Shown in pieces: positions 39,745-49,916 of a stretch of DNA of 64,000 nucleotides (within the stretch, counting starts at the first letter, position 1; each line of letters begins with the position of its first letter). The notes below the pieces were generated by a model, which ran no database searches, was not told where the DNA came from, and was given only the letters and a program-made list of their open reading frames with translations. The stretch is taken from contig NZ_JBLJBV010000042.1 in the NCBI RefSeq assembly GCF_047638075.1, positions 31,296 through 95,295 of the forward strand. Direction: 5' to 3'. The DNA comes from UBA6197 sp047638075 (lineage in GTDB: Bacteria > Pseudomonadota > Alphaproteobacteria > Rhodobacterales > Rhodobacteraceae). A program made the translations under genes and the position numbers.

Positions 39745-40779
39745 CTATTGTGCCCTGCGGTTGAAGCGTAACGATGACAGCATTGAAAGACCAATGAACC
39801 CCGCCCCCAAAAGCCCGGTAACCATTTCAGGAATCGGCCAAAGGGTTTGCGCAAACATGATCCCCGACAAGATCAGGATCGACCAGAAAGCCCCGTGTTC
39901 AAGATAGCGAAACTGCGCCAGCGTATTGCGTTCCACCAACATGATCGTCATCGACCGCACATACATCGCCCCGATCCCAAGCCCGATGGCGATCAAGAAC
40001 AGGTTTTGCGTCAAGGCAAAGGCCCCGATCACCCCGTCAAAGCTGAATGAGGCATCCAACACCTCAAGGTAAAGAAAGCCGCCAAGACCGGCTTTTGCCG
40101 CCAGATCCAGCGTTGCGGCGCGCCGGTCAACGATATGGCCCAGCACCTCGACCGCCAGAAAGGTCAACAGTCCCGAAAGGGCAGCGAAAAGGAAGGCGGC
40201 CTCTTCATGCACAGGCAGCGCGACCGTAAAGCCAAGCATCACCGCCAGAACCAGCGCAATTTCAAGGCCCCGAACACTGGCACAGCGGCGCAGCTGGCAT
40301 TCCAGTGCGGCGATCCAATCCACCTCTTTGGCCTCGTCGATAAAGTAACGCAGCGCGACCATCATCAAGAACGCCCCGCCAAAGGCCGCGATGGAAAGAT
40401 GCGCCTCACCGATGATCTGGGCATATTCCGCGGGCTGGGTAGCGGCCAGATGGATCGCTGTCAGCGGGCCGATGCCAGCCGCGATAACCACGATCAACAG
40501 GGGAAACAGCACGCGCATCCCGAACACCGCAATAAGAATGCCCCAGGTCAGAAAGCGGTGCTGCCAAACCGGCGTCATCGTCTTTAGCTTGTTGGCATTC
40601 ACAATGGCATTGTCGAAAGAAAGCGAGATTTCCAGAATTGCCAAAACAAAAGCAATCAGAAAAAAGCTGATCGCACCACCAAGGTTGCCCGTAAAATACC
40701 AACCCAGCCAGAAGGCCAAAATCAACGCCAGCACGGTGACGAAAAAGGCCCAGCGAAAGTAGTGCAATGCTGCGGTCAT
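39745..40779 (-). CDS. DUF475 (TerC-related) integral membrane protein
   Basis: 344 residues from ATG 40779 (GGAGA upstream); about nine membrane helices. FVLAILEISLSFDNAIVNAN near residue 48 and the second repeat LYLEVLDASFSFDGVIGAFA near 238 each carry the acidic residues (E/D with SFD) seen in TerC and DUF475 proteins, which are linked to metal ion export or tellurite response. No ter or metal genes are adjacent. It ends 89 bases from the riboswitch of the btu operon on the same strand and is a separate unit. Confidence 0.88.
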   Translation of the reverse strand: MTAALHYFRWAFFVTVLALILAFWLGWYFTGNLGGAISFFLIAFVLAILEISLSFDNAIVNANKLKTMTPVWQHRFLTWGILIAVFGMRVLFPLLIVVIAAGIGPLTAIHLAATQPAEYAQIIGEAHLSIAAFGGAFLMMVALRYFIDEAKEVDWIAALECQLRRCASVRGLEIALVLAVMLGFTVALPVHEEAAFLFAALSGLLTFLAVEVLGHIVDRRAATLDLAAKAGLGGFLYLEVLDASFSFDGVIGAFALTQNLFLIAIGLGIGAMYVRSMTIMLVERNTLAQFRYLEHGAFWSILILSGIMFAQTLWPIPEMVTGLLGAGFIGLSMLSSLRFNRRAQ

Positions 40780-40921
40780 TCGATATCTCCGGTCTGTGCC
40801 GTCTGTTGGCAGATAGGTAGCCCGGATGCATGGCGCAAGGCCAAGGCACGGGCAACCGCCCCGTGTCGTGGTTCCGGTGCAACACGTCATTCAGCGCGCC
40901 CGCACGGTTTTGTGCGGTGGC

Positions 40922-41392
40922 CTAGCGCGCTGCCTTCTTTTCCCAGCGGCCGCTTTCCTCGCTCCAGTATTCGGCGGGCGCACCGGCGGCGGTCAGGCTG
41001 CGCCATTGGCCGCGCGCGTGGTCAAGCGCGGCGGGGTTGTTGCCGTCAAACAGCAGCCACACACGCTCATGACTGGCCACCTCAGCGGCGCTGACCCCGG
41101 CCCCGTCCAGTGACATGATCGCCTGCGCCGGCGGATTCAAGGGGGCCGCGTCCGGGGTTGCGACGGTCAGCAAAACCGGCTGGCGCGCATCCTGCGGGCC
41201 GCCTGCACGGCCATGCGGCAAAAAGCTTTCCTCGGCCCCCAGCCACAGACGCTGATCGAACCAATCCATCCGCTCGGCCGAGGTGCCGCGCAGCTCTACC
41301 CGCCAACCGGCCGCCAATGCGCGGGTCAGCAGCACCGGCACCACGGCGTCGGCGGGCGACCGGGTCAGGTGGTAAAACAGCGCGGTGCCCAT
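40922..41392 (-). CDS. holC: DNA polymerase III chi subunit
   Basis: 156 residues. TALFYHLTRSPADAVVPVLL at the N-terminus, RALAAGWRVELRG and DQRLWLGAEESFLPHG are the usual HolC pattern. Chi links the clamp loader to single-strand binding protein. It follows pepA by 12 bases, the common pepA-holC arrangement. Confidence 0.92.
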   Translation of the reverse strand: MGTALFYHLTRSPADAVVPVLLTRALAAGWRVELRGTSAERMDWFDQRLWLGAEESFLPHGRAGGPQDARQPVLLTVATPDAAPLNPPAQAIMSLDGAGVSAAEVASHERVWLLFDGNNPAALDHARGQWRSLTAAGAPAEYWSEESGRWEKKAAR

Positions 41393-41404
41393 TCAGCCCG
41401 CCCT

Positions 41405-42877
41405 TCAGCCCGCTTCGAACTGATCGCGGATCAGCCGGTCCAGCGCCCGCACGCCCCAGCCGGTCGCGCCTTTCGGGGCAAAGGGGCTATCAGCGGTCAA
41501 CAAGGCGACGCCGGCGATATCCAGATGCGCCCAGGGCGTTTCGGGTTTGACAAACCGGCCCAGAAACTGCGCCGCCGTGACCGAGCCCGCCTCGCGCCCG
41601 ACCGAGTTGCGCATATCGGCCACCCGCGATTTGAGCATCTTGTCATAGGCCTCACCCATCGGCATCCGCCAGGCGCCCTCACCCTCGGCCTCGGCGGCGC
41701 GCAGGAAATTGTTGGCCAGCGCGTCGTTGTTGGAAAAGACACCGGCGTTTTCATGCCCCAGGGCCACGATGATCGCCCCGGTCAGGGTGGCAAGGTTGAT
41801 CATCGCGGCGGGTTTGAAACGCTCTTGCGTATACCAAAGCACATCGGCCAGCACGAGCCGCCCCTCGGCGTCGGTGTTGATCACCTCGATCGTGTCACCC
41901 TTCATTGATCGCACCACGTCGCCGGGGCGTTGTGCCTTGCCGTCGGGCATGTTTTCCACCAGCCCGACAACGCCCACCACATTGGCCCGCGCCTTGCGCA
42001 GCGCCAGCGTGCGCATCACCCCGGCCACAACGGCCGCACCGCCCATGTCCATGGTCATGTCTTCCATCCCCGCCGCGGGTTTGATGGAAATGCCGCCGGT
42101 GTCAAACACCACACCCTTGCCGACGAGCGCAAAGGGGGCGGCGTCAGCTTCGCCCCCCTGCCAGCGCATCACCACCACCTTCGAGGGGCTTTCAGACCCC
42201 TGCCCCACCCCCAAAAGCGCGCCCATGCCCAGCTTGATCAGGTCCGGCTCTTCCAGAATCTCGACATCCAGACCCAGTTCGTGCATCGCGCCAAGGCGCG
42301 CGGCGAAATCGTCGGTGGTCAGGATATTGGCCGGCTCATTGACCAGATCGCGGGTGAAAAACACGCCTTCGGCCAATGCGGCCATCGGGCGGGCCGAGGC
42401 GGCCACCGCTTCGGGGTCTGTCACCATGAAGTTGACCGCACCCGGCTGCGGCCCGGCATCGGTTTTATGCGGCACGAAATCATAGGCCCGCAGCGCCAGC
42501 CCCAGCGAAATATCAGCCGCGCGGGAATGGCCCTCGGCCAGCACCAGCGCGCCCGCCGCCCCAAGGCTGCGCCCCACCGCAGCGCCGGCCTTGCGCGCCG
42601 CCTCAACATCGGCGCGGCGCGGCAGGCGGATCAGTTGCACCGCCTCGCAGGCCAATCCGGTGGGCCAGCCAAGCTCTAACGCCTCACCCGGTTTCAACTT
42701 GGCCGCCCCGTCCGAGCCGAGCGCCCGGACCAGCGCGCCGCGCATCAACCGGTCAAGCCGCCGCGCCCCAGCCGACAGCTTTGCCCCCGGCTCGACGAAC
42801 ACAGCAATGCGGCCCGTCGCGCTGGCCAGCGCGTCAAGGTCGGTTTCGCGAAATTGGATAGCAACAGGATGGCTCAT
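41405..42877 (-). CDS. pepA: Leucyl aminopeptidase
   Basis: 490 residues from ATG 42877; the open frame goes on 36 codons, but this start matches the family. The N-terminal domain (1-165) is followed by the M17 catalytic domain: GKGVVFDTGGISIKPAAGME, the metal-binding NTDAEGRLVLAD, and DMGGAAVVAGVM. It removes N-terminal residues from peptides with two metal ions. It is co-transcribed with holC and divergent from lptF, with 183 bases between. Confidence 0.94.
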   Translation of the reverse strand: MSHPVAIQFRETDLDALASATGRIAVFVEPGAKLSAGARRLDRLMRGALVRALGSDGAAKLKPGEALELGWPTGLACEAVQLIRLPRRADVEAARKAGAAVGRSLGAAGALVLAEGHSRAADISLGLALRAYDFVPHKTDAGPQPGAVNFMVTDPEAVAASARPMAALAEGVFFTRDLVNEPANILTTDDFAARLGAMHELGLDVEILEEPDLIKLGMGALLGVGQGSESPSKVVVMRWQGGEADAAPFALVGKGVVFDTGGISIKPAAGMEDMTMDMGGAAVVAGVMRTLALRKARANVVGVVGLVENMPDGKAQRPGDVVRSMKGDTIEVINTDAEGRLVLADVLWYTQERFKPAAMINLATLTGAIIVALGHENAGVFSNNDALANNFLRAAEAEGEGAWRMPMGEAYDKMLKSRVADMRNSVGREAGSVTAAQFLGRFVKPETPWAHLDIAGVALLTADSPFAPKGATGWGVRALDRLIRDQFEAG

Positions 42878-43060
42878 GGCGGTCTCCGGCAAAGGGCATT
42901 GAACGGGCGTGGCCAGCCCGGCACCGGGTGCGGCGGGCAGCTTTGCGCCGAACCCTAGCGCGCAGATGCGAAAATGAAAAGCCACCCCGCCCGAAAGCCT
43001 TTCCCCCCGGCCCTTGCCGCGTTAAGGAAGGGGAACAACCCTTCGGAAGGATGCCCAGCC

Positions 43061-44221
43061 TTGTCCAGACTGGACCGATATATGCTGTCACAACTGATGG
43101 GGCTGTTCGGCTTTTTCGCGCTTGTGCTGGTCTCGGTCTATTGGGTCAACCGGGCCGTGCTGCTGTTTGACCGCCTCATCTCTGACGGCCAGACCGCGCT
43201 TGTGGTGCTGGAGTTCACGGCGCTGACGCTGCCCTATGTGATCCGGGTGGTGCTGCCGGTCGCGGCATTTGCGGCTACGGTCTATGCGGTCAACCGGCTG
43301 ACCACGGAATCTGAAATGGTGGTGATGCAGGCAACAGGGTTTTCACCCTGGCGTCTGGCGCGACCGGTGGCGGTGTTCGGGGTAATCGTGGCACTGCTGA
43401 TGACTGTTCTTGTGCATGTTCTGGTGCCCGCCTCGCGCGCGCAACTGGCCGATCGGCAGGCGCAGGTTGCCAAGAACGTCACCGCACGCTTTTTGACCGA
43501 GGGCGCCTTCATGCATCCCGCACCGGGGGTGACGGTCTACATCCGCGAAATCTCCGCCCGGGGCGAGCTGCTGGACATCTACCTTTCCGATAGCCGGGGG
43601 GCTGCCGCGCAAACCACTTATACTGCGGAAAAGGCATTGATCGTAAAGGCCGATTCCGGGCCCAAGCTGATCATGTTCGAAGGCCAGGCGCAAACCCTGC
43701 GCAACTCTGACGGGCGGCTGGCACAGACGCGGTTTGCCAATTTCACCTATGACATCGGTGGCTTGATCAGCCCCGAGGGCCGGGCGCGCCGCAACTGGAA
43801 CGAGCTGTCAACAGCCGCGCTGATCGCCGCCACCCCAGAGGTTCTGGCCCTGACCGGTGGCACCGCAACCCAAGCGTGGCTAGAGGTAAACGAGCGCATC
43901 GCGCAACCCCTGATGGCGCCGGTAGCGGCGCTTTTGGGCTTTGCCGCGCTGATGCTGGGGGGGTTCAGCCGTTTTGGCATCTGGCGGCAGATCCTGTTTG
44001 CCATCGTGGCGCTGATCGCCGTGCAGTTCATGTCAAACGCGGCGGCCGATGTGACCCAAGGCAAGCCAGACCTGTGGTCGCTGATTTATCTGCCCGCGAT
44101 CCTGGGGGCCATCGGCGCAGGCACGATGCTTTGGTGGGCGGCCAGGCCGCGCCGGCTGCCAAAGGCGCGCGCGACCGCCCACCTTGGCCGGGGTCCCACA
44201 CCCGAAGGGGGCGCCGCATGA
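43061..44221 (+). CDS. lptF: Lipopolysaccharide export permease LptF
   Basis: 386 residues. The start is taken as TTG 43061, giving MSRLDRYMLSQLMGLFGFFA, because this is where relatives begin and an AAGGA ribosome binding site lies about 10 bases upstream; an ATG 29 codons earlier (42974) would add an unlikely Pro-rich leader. Six membrane helices flank a periplasmic beta-jellyroll domain (about 130-260). LptF with LptG extracts LPS from the inner membrane, powered by LptB (not in this window). Its end overlaps lptG by four bases. Confidence 0.92.
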   Translation: MSRLDRYMLSQLMGLFGFFALVLVSVYWVNRAVLLFDRLISDGQTALVVLEFTALTLPYVIRVVLPVAAFAATVYAVNRLTTESEMVVMQATGFSPWRLARPVAVFGVIVALLMTVLVHVLVPASRAQLADRQAQVAKNVTARFLTEGAFMHPAPGVTVYIREISARGELLDIYLSDSRGAAAQTTYTAEKALIVKADSGPKLIMFEGQAQTLRNSDGRLAQTRFANFTYDIGGLISPEGRARRNWNELSTAALIAATPEVLALTGGTATQAWLEVNERIAQPLMAPVAALLGFAALMLGGFSRFGIWRQILFAIVALIAVQFMSNAAADVTQGKPDLWSLIYLPAILGAIGAGTMLWWAARPRRLPKARATAHLGRGPTPEGGAA

Positions 44222-45348
44222 CCCTGTGGTTCTATATCGCGCGGCGGTTTTTGCGGTCATTTCTGATGGTGATGGCCATATTCTTCTGCATTCTCTTTCT
44301 GATCGACATGGTCGAGCAGATTCGCCGTTTTGACGCTGACCAACTGGGCCTTGGCGGCGCTGCATTGCTGGCCGCGCTGGGGATGCCCGGGGCGCTTTAT
44401 ACGATTTTGCCGCTGATCATGGTCTTGGCGGCGGTGACGCTGTTTTTGGGCCTTGCGCGCAGTTCAGAGCTGGTGGTGATCCGGGCCTCGGGGCGCTCGG
44501 CGCTGGCGATGCTGATTGCGCCTGTGACAACGGCGCTGGTTCTGGGAGCATTGGCGGTTGCGGTGGGCAACCCGCTGGTCGCCGCCACAGACAAACGGGC
44601 CGAAGAGCTGTCTGCCCGGTTTCGTGCCGGCGAGGCGCAAGCGGTCTCGATCGGCCGCGAGGGGGTCTGGCTGCGGCAAGGCGGCGGGCTGGCTGCGAGC
44701 GACACCCCCAACGGGCATGACGCAACCCAAGCCGTGATCCGCGCGGCACGCGGCAATCAGGACGCAACCGTGCTTTATGACGTGACATTCCTGATCTTTG
44801 CCCCCGGCAAGGGGCCGATCCGGCGCATTTTTGCCAAAGAGGCACGGCTGGGTGCGGGCAAATGGGTGCTGACCGACGTCAAGGACTGGCCGCTTGCAAC
44901 AGCGGGCAACCCAGAGCGCGAGGCGACGCACAGCGCCAGCCTGACGCTGCCATCGGATTTGACGGCAGATCGAATTCGCGATGGTTTCGGCGCGCCCTCA
45001 GCAGTGTCGATCTGGGCGCTGCCCGACTTTATCGCCGGGTTGCAGCGGGCAGGCTTTTCAACGCGCAGGCACATGGTCTGGTTGCAGATGGAGTTGGCAT
45101 TGCCCTTCGTTCTGGCGGCCATGGTGCTGATCGCGGCGGGGTTCACGATGCGCCATGCGCGGTTCGGGCGCACCGGGCAGATGGTGCTTTTGGCGCTGGC
45201 GGCAGGGCTGGGGGTGTTCTTTTTACGCAATGTGGCGCAGGTATTGGGCGATAATGGCCAAATTCCGGTGATGCTGGCCGCCTGGGCCCCGCCGGGGATT
45301 GCGCTGATGCTGTCAATTGCGTTGTTATTGCATCTGGAGGATGGCTGA
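44218..45348 (+). CDS. lptG: Lipopolysaccharide export permease LptG
   Basis: 376 residues from ATG 44218 (ATGA overlap with lptF). The N-terminus WFYIARRFLRSFLMVMAIFF and FLGLARSSELVVIRASGRSA (the coupling-helix region) mark LptG. A periplasmic jellyroll lies at about 135-275, followed by the last three helices. It pairs with LptF in the LPS export complex. The stop overlaps the ATG of lptD (TGATG). Confidence 0.93.
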   Translation: MTLWFYIARRFLRSFLMVMAIFFCILFLIDMVEQIRRFDADQLGLGGAALLAALGMPGALYTILPLIMVLAAVTLFLGLARSSELVVIRASGRSALAMLIAPVTTALVLGALAVAVGNPLVAATDKRAEELSARFRAGEAQAVSIGREGVWLRQGGGLAASDTPNGHDATQAVIRAARGNQDATVLYDVTFLIFAPGKGPIRRIFAKEARLGAGKWVLTDVKDWPLATAGNPEREATHSASLTLPSDLTADRIRDGFGAPSAVSIWALPDFIAGLQRAGFSTRRHMVWLQMELALPFVLAAMVLIAAGFTMRHARFGRTGQMVLLALAAGLGVFFLRNVAQVLGDNGQIPVMLAAWAPPGIALMLSIALLLHLEDG

Positions 45349-47525
45349 TGCGGGTGTGCCTGTTAGCTATGATGGCGCTTTCGGCTTCGGCGCTGCTGGC
45401 CCCGGTTTTTTGGGGGGCTGCGGGGCTTGAGGCCCAAACGATGACCGCGCCCACTGACACCACAGCCAAAGACAGCACAGCGGCCACACTTATGGCTGAC
45501 CGGGTCGAGATTGCGCCCGATGACGCCTTGATCGCCAGTGGCGCGGTCGAAGTGCTTTACAAAGGCAATCGGCTGACCGCGTCGCGTATCCGTTATGACG
45601 CCAAAGCCGAAATGCTGGCGATCGAAGGCCCGATCCGGCTGACAGAACCGGGGCAACTTGGGTCGATCCTGATTGCCGATCAGGCCGAACTTAGCCGCGA
45701 TCTGCAAGATGGTATCCTGACCGGGGCACGGCTGGTGCTGGCACGCGAATTGCAACTGGCCGCCACGACCGTGCGCCGCGAAGCGGGGCGCTATACCTAC
45801 ATGAACCGGGTCGTGGCCTCATCTTGCCAGATCTGTGCCGAAAGCCCTACCCCGCTATGGGAAATACGCGCCCGCCGCGTCACGCATGACAACCTGACCC
45901 GGCAGCTCTTGTTTGAGGGGGCGCAGTTTCGGGCGATGGGGGTGCCGCTGGCCTATATTCCGAATTTGCGGATGCCCGATCCGACGGTGGAACGAATGCG
46001 CGGTTTCTTACGTCCGACGATGCGCACCACATCCAGCCTGGGCACCGGGTTGAAGCTGCCCTATTTCCTTCCCTTGGGTGACAGCCGCGATCTGACGTTG
46101 ACACCCTATTTTTCCGCCTCGCGCACCCGCACACTGGAACTGCGCTACCGGCAGGCCTTCAGCACGGGCACGATGGAATGGAACGGGGCGATCAGCCGTG
46201 ATGACATCATTCCCGGTGATACCCGTGGTTATCTGTTTGCCGATGTAGACCTGACACTGCCCCATGACTATCGGCTTGCGGTCGATCTGCGGCTGGTATC
46301 GGACCGCTCGTACCTGCTGAATTACGACGTGTCCGAAGATGACCGCCTATGGAGCGGGGTCACACTGGAGCGGGTCAAGACCAACAAACTGGTCTGGGCA
46401 CGGATCGGCAATACCGACACCTTGCGCGACGGCGAAACAAATTCGACCCAGCCGGCGCTGGCCGGCGATGTGAACCTGGTGCAGGTGTTTCACCCCGCAC
46501 CGACAGGCGGAGAGCTGGTGCTTGACTGGCAGCTTCACGCACACCGCCGATCGTCATCAGATGATGTGACGGGGCGTGACATGGCGCGTGCCACATTGTT
46601 GGCCGATTGGCGGCGCAACTGGCTGTTGCCGGGCGGGGTACTGGCCACCGGTCAGGCCGAAGCCGCGGTTGATTTCTATTCGATCTGGCAGGACAGCAAT
46701 TATCCCCCCACGGTTTTTCGCGTTCTGCCCTCGGCTGCGGTTGAACTGCGCTGGCCCTGGGTCAAAACCTCGGGCCAGGCTGCGCATGTGATTGAACCCA
46801 TCGCACAAGTAATCTGGAGCCGTGACAGTCTGAAAGATGTTCCCAACGAAGACAGCACCTTGCTGGAATTTGACGAGGGGAACCTGTTTTCAATGTCGCG
46901 CTACCCCGGTGCGGATGCCCGCGAACGGGGCCTGCGCGCCAATCTGGGTATCGGCTGGACCCGTCATGACGTGGCAGGCTGGTCATTGGGGGTGATGGCG
47001 GGGCGGGTGTTTCGGGCTGATGATCTGGGCCAGTTTTCTGAGGGGTCCGGCCTGTCAGGAAAACGCTCAGATTGGCTGTTGGCCTCCCATCTAAGCACCG
47101 CGGATGGGCTGACGCTCTCTAACCGCGCCCTTTTCGATGATGACTTCACGTTCAGCCGCGACGAGCTGCGGCTGGGGTACGCTACCGGGCGCTACCGGGT
47201 CGGGGCGGGTTATCTGTGGATGGATGCCGCCCCCGCCGAGGCGCGCCCCGACGATACCTCGGAATTGCGGCTCGATACCGGGTGGAATTGGGACAACGGC
47301 TGGTCAGGTACGTTCGAGACGCGTTATGACTTTAACGCAGACCGCGCGGCCACGGCGGCGGTGGGGATAAGCTATGTGAATGAATGTGTCACAGTCGATC
47401 TTTCCCTCTCGCGTCGTTTCACGTCCTCGACTAGTGTGGACCCGGAAACCGATTTCGGGTTTTCGGTGCAGCTTGCGGGATTTGGGGCGAGCGGGGGTGG
47501 AACCCGGCGCGTTTGTGCCCGCTAA
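45348..47525 (+). CDS. lptD: LPS assembly protein LptD
   Basis: 725 residues. Signal peptide near 1-30; the LptA-like N-terminal jellyroll (about 45-165) has LMADRVEIAPDDALIASGAV and NRLTASRIRYDAKAEMLAIE. Two cysteines in SSCQICAESPTPLWEIRA near residue 162, and a further Cys near the end, are the likely disulfide partners. The barrel domain (about 195-715) has ATLLADWRRNWLLPGGVLAT and PSAAVELRWPW. It inserts LPS in the outer membrane. The operon position after lptFG and before surA, which folds LptD, is the expected one. Confidence 0.93.
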   Translation: MRVCLLAMMALSASALLAPVFWGAAGLEAQTMTAPTDTTAKDSTAATLMADRVEIAPDDALIASGAVEVLYKGNRLTASRIRYDAKAEMLAIEGPIRLTEPGQLGSILIADQAELSRDLQDGILTGARLVLARELQLAATTVRREAGRYTYMNRVVASSCQICAESPTPLWEIRARRVTHDNLTRQLLFEGAQFRAMGVPLAYIPNLRMPDPTVERMRGFLRPTMRTTSSLGTGLKLPYFLPLGDSRDLTLTPYFSASRTRTLELRYRQAFSTGTMEWNGAISRDDIIPGDTRGYLFADVDLTLPHDYRLAVDLRLVSDRSYLLNYDVSEDDRLWSGVTLERVKTNKLVWARIGNTDTLRDGETNSTQPALAGDVNLVQVFHPAPTGGELVLDWQLHAHRRSSSDDVTGRDMARATLLADWRRNWLLPGGVLATGQAEAAVDFYSIWQDSNYPPTVFRVLPSAAVELRWPWVKTSGQAAHVIEPIAQVIWSRDSLKDVPNEDSTLLEFDEGNLFSMSRYPGADARERGLRANLGIGWTRHDVAGWSLGVMAGRVFRADDLGQFSEGSGLSGKRSDWLLASHLSTADGLTLSNRALFDDDFTFSRDELRLGYATGRYRVGAGYLWMDAAPAEARPDDTSELRLDTGWNWDNGWSGTFETRYDFNADRAATAAVGISYVNECVTVDLSLSRRFTSSTSVDPETDFGFSVQLAGFGASGGGTRRVCAR

Positions 47526-47589
47526 CAATGGGCCCGCGAAAAGGTGGCTGGACCACCGTGATTGGAACAAGAGCAGACGGACGGTAACG

Positions 47590-48834
47590 ATGCGCGCAAT
47601 CCTCATTCTCTCAGCCCTTCTGGCGCTGATCGCCCTTCCTGATGCCAGCATGGCGCAAGGCGCGACGCGCGGTGCAGGCGGCGGCAACCTATTTGCGCCG
47701 GTCATTCAGGTCAACGACCTGGGGATCACCGGCTTTGAGCTGGAACAGCGAAAACGCTTTCTGGCGATTTTGCGTGCGCCGGGCGATCTGGATGCCGAGG
47801 CCGAAAAAGCACTGATCGAAGACCGGCTGCGGATGGACGCGGCCAAACGCGCCGGGATCAAAGTCACCAAAGAGGCCATCACGGCGGGGATGGAAGAATT
47901 CGCCAGCCGCGCGAACCTGACCACGGAAGAGCTGTTGAAAGCGCTGTCCGAAGCGGGGATAGAGCCGCAGACCTTTCGCGATTTCGTCGAGGCGGGAACG
48001 GCCTGGCGCGAAATCGTGCGCACGAAATTCGCCTCGCGGGTGAATATTACCCCGGCCGAGGTTGACCGTGCGCTGTCGCTTACCTCGCAGCGTGGGCGCG
48101 GCACGCGGGTGCTGTTGTCAGAAGTGATCATTCCCACCCCGCCGGGGCAGGAAGCCAGCGCCATGGCCACGGCGCAGAAAATCTCTACCCTGCGCGGCGA
48201 GGCGGCCTTTGCCGAAGCGGCGCGGAACAACTCTGCTGCGGGGTCGCGCGGCGAAGGAGGGCGGTTGCCATGGATGCCGGTTGAAAACCTGCCGCCCGCG
48301 CTGCGCACAACGGTAATGGGTCTGGCGCCGGGGCAGGCGACGGCCCCTGTTACCATTCCGAACGCGGTCGCTGTGTTCATGCTGCGCGCGATTGATGAGG
48401 CCGGACCCGTCTCGGAGATCCCGCAAACCGTTGACTACATGACACTTCTTATTTCTGGCGGCCGTTCAGAGGAGGCCTTGGCCGAGGCTGCGGCACTGCG
48501 CGGCAAGGTGGATAGCTGCGTTGATCTTTTTGCGGCGGCCAAGGACTATCCGCCCGAACAGCTGGTGCGCGAAACCCTGCCCCTGGCCCAGATCCCGCAG
48601 GATATCGCACTGGAACTTGCACATCTTGACCCGGGGGAAAGCTCAACCGCGCTGGTGCGGGGCAATGCCCTGGTGTTCGTGATGCTATGTTCGCGCGACC
48701 GTGTGCACGGCGAGGACGAACCCGCGCCCAACCGGGACGAAGTTTTCAAGCAGTTGCAAAACGCCCGTTTCAACAGCTACTCGGAAAGCTATATGGCCGA
48801 CCTGGTTGCTGATGCAGTGATCTTGCGGCGATGA
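47590..48834 (+). CDS. surA: Periplasmic chaperone/peptidyl-prolyl isomerase, SurA type
   Basis: 414 residues from ATG 47590 (signal peptide to about residue 22, ending SMAQ); the open frame reaches back into lptD, but that part is not the natural start. The SurA N-terminal domain has PVIQVNDLGITGFELEQRKR and ALIEDRLRMDAAKRAGIKVT, and one parvulin-like domain follows at about 170-275 (TRVLLSEVIIPTPPGQEASA, GSRGEGGRLPWMPVENLPPA). It assists outer-membrane protein folding, including LptD. Its stop overlaps the pdxA start (ATGA). Confidence 0.9.
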   Translation: MRAILILSALLALIALPDASMAQGATRGAGGGNLFAPVIQVNDLGITGFELEQRKRFLAILRAPGDLDAEAEKALIEDRLRMDAAKRAGIKVTKEAITAGMEEFASRANLTTEELLKALSEAGIEPQTFRDFVEAGTAWREIVRTKFASRVNITPAEVDRALSLTSQRGRGTRVLLSEVIIPTPPGQEASAMATAQKISTLRGEAAFAEAARNNSAAGSRGEGGRLPWMPVENLPPALRTTVMGLAPGQATAPVTIPNAVAVFMLRAIDEAGPVSEIPQTVDYMTLLISGGRSEEALAEAAALRGKVDSCVDLFAAAKDYPPEQLVRETLPLAQIPQDIALELAHLDPGESSTALVRGNALVFVMLCSRDRVHGEDEPAPNRDEVFKQLQNARFNSYSESYMADLVADAVILRR

Positions 48835-49814
48835 GAGACAGCGCCAAACCCGTAATCCTGACCTGTGGCGACCCGTCAGGCATTGGCCCGGAAGTCGCAG
48901 TGAAGGCCTGGAAAACCCTTGGGGCAAGCCTGCCCTTCGTTTGGCTGGGCGACCCTGCACATTTACCACGCGGCACGCACTATCGTGAAATAAACCACGC
49001 CTCAGAGGCTGCCTCGCTGACCGGCAGCGCCTTTCCGGTCCTGCCCCACCTTTTCCCGGCGGCCGCCACCCCCGGCACGCCGGAACCCGCCAATGCCCGC
49101 GCTGTGATCGACGTTATCGCCCGCGGCGTAAAGCTGGTGATGGAGGGTCACGGCAGCGCGCTTTGCACGGCGCCAATCAACAAGAAGGCGTTGAAAGACG
49201 GCGCCGGATTTGCCTTTCCCGGCCACACCGAATACCTCGCGCATCTGGCGGGAAATGTGCCGGTAGTGATGATGCTTGCCTGCCCCGATCTGCGGGTGGT
49301 GCCCGCCACCATCCACATCGCGCTAAGCGCCGTGCCAACCGCGCTGACACCGGCCGGCCTTAGCGAAGTGATCCGCCTGACCCACGACGGGCTTCAGCGC
49401 GATTTTGGCCTGACCAACCCACGCCTTGCCGTGGCCGGGCTTAACCCCCATGCCGGTGAAGGCGGGGCCATGGGCACCGAAGAGCTGGAGTGGATCGCCC
49501 CCCTTTTGGCACAGCTGCGCGCCGAGGGCTACGCCCTGTCGGGCCCCCTGCCCGCTGACACCATGTTCCATCCGGCCGCGCGCGCGCGCTATGATGCCGC
49601 GATCTGCATGTATCACGATCAGGCGCTGATCCCGATCAAGACCCTGGATTTTGCCGGGGGTGTCAACGTGACCCTTGGCCTGCCGTTCGTGCGAACCTCG
49701 CCCGATCACGGCACCGCCTATGACATAGCCGGGCACGACCGCGCCGATCCCGCCAGCCTGATTGCGGCCCTGCGCATGGCGGCACGGATGGGGGCCGCCC
49801 GGGCCGACCAATAG
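48831..49814 (+). CDS. pdxA: 4-hydroxythreonine-4-phosphate dehydrogenase
   Basis: 327 residues. ILTCGDPSGIGPEVAVKAWK at the N-terminus, TAPINKKALKDGAGFAFPGH with the metal-binding His, GLNPHAGEGGAMGTEE, and MYHDQALIPIKTLDF are the PdxA hallmark motifs. It oxidises 4-phosphohydroxy-L-threonine in pyridoxal phosphate synthesis. It overlaps surA by four bases; the surA-pdxA-rsmA order is conserved in many proteobacteria. Confidence 0.96.
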   Translation: MRDSAKPVILTCGDPSGIGPEVAVKAWKTLGASLPFVWLGDPAHLPRGTHYREINHASEAASLTGSAFPVLPHLFPAAATPGTPEPANARAVIDVIARGVKLVMEGHGSALCTAPINKKALKDGAGFAFPGHTEYLAHLAGNVPVVMMLACPDLRVVPATIHIALSAVPTALTPAGLSEVIRLTHDGLQRDFGLTNPRLAVAGLNPHAGEGGAMGTEELEWIAPLLAQLRAEGYALSGPLPADTMFHPAARARYDAAICMYHDQALIPIKTLDFAGGVNVTLGLPFVRTSPDHGTAYDIAGHDRADPASLIAALRMAARMGAARADQ

Positions 49815-49916
49815 GTTTACGCTTTCGTATCAGTCCAAACGCCGCTTGGCTGCCGCGCGCAGGGCAAGATCCCGGGCGGGGAAATTCAGCCGTCACCACA
49901 GCACAAGAGGGCACTA

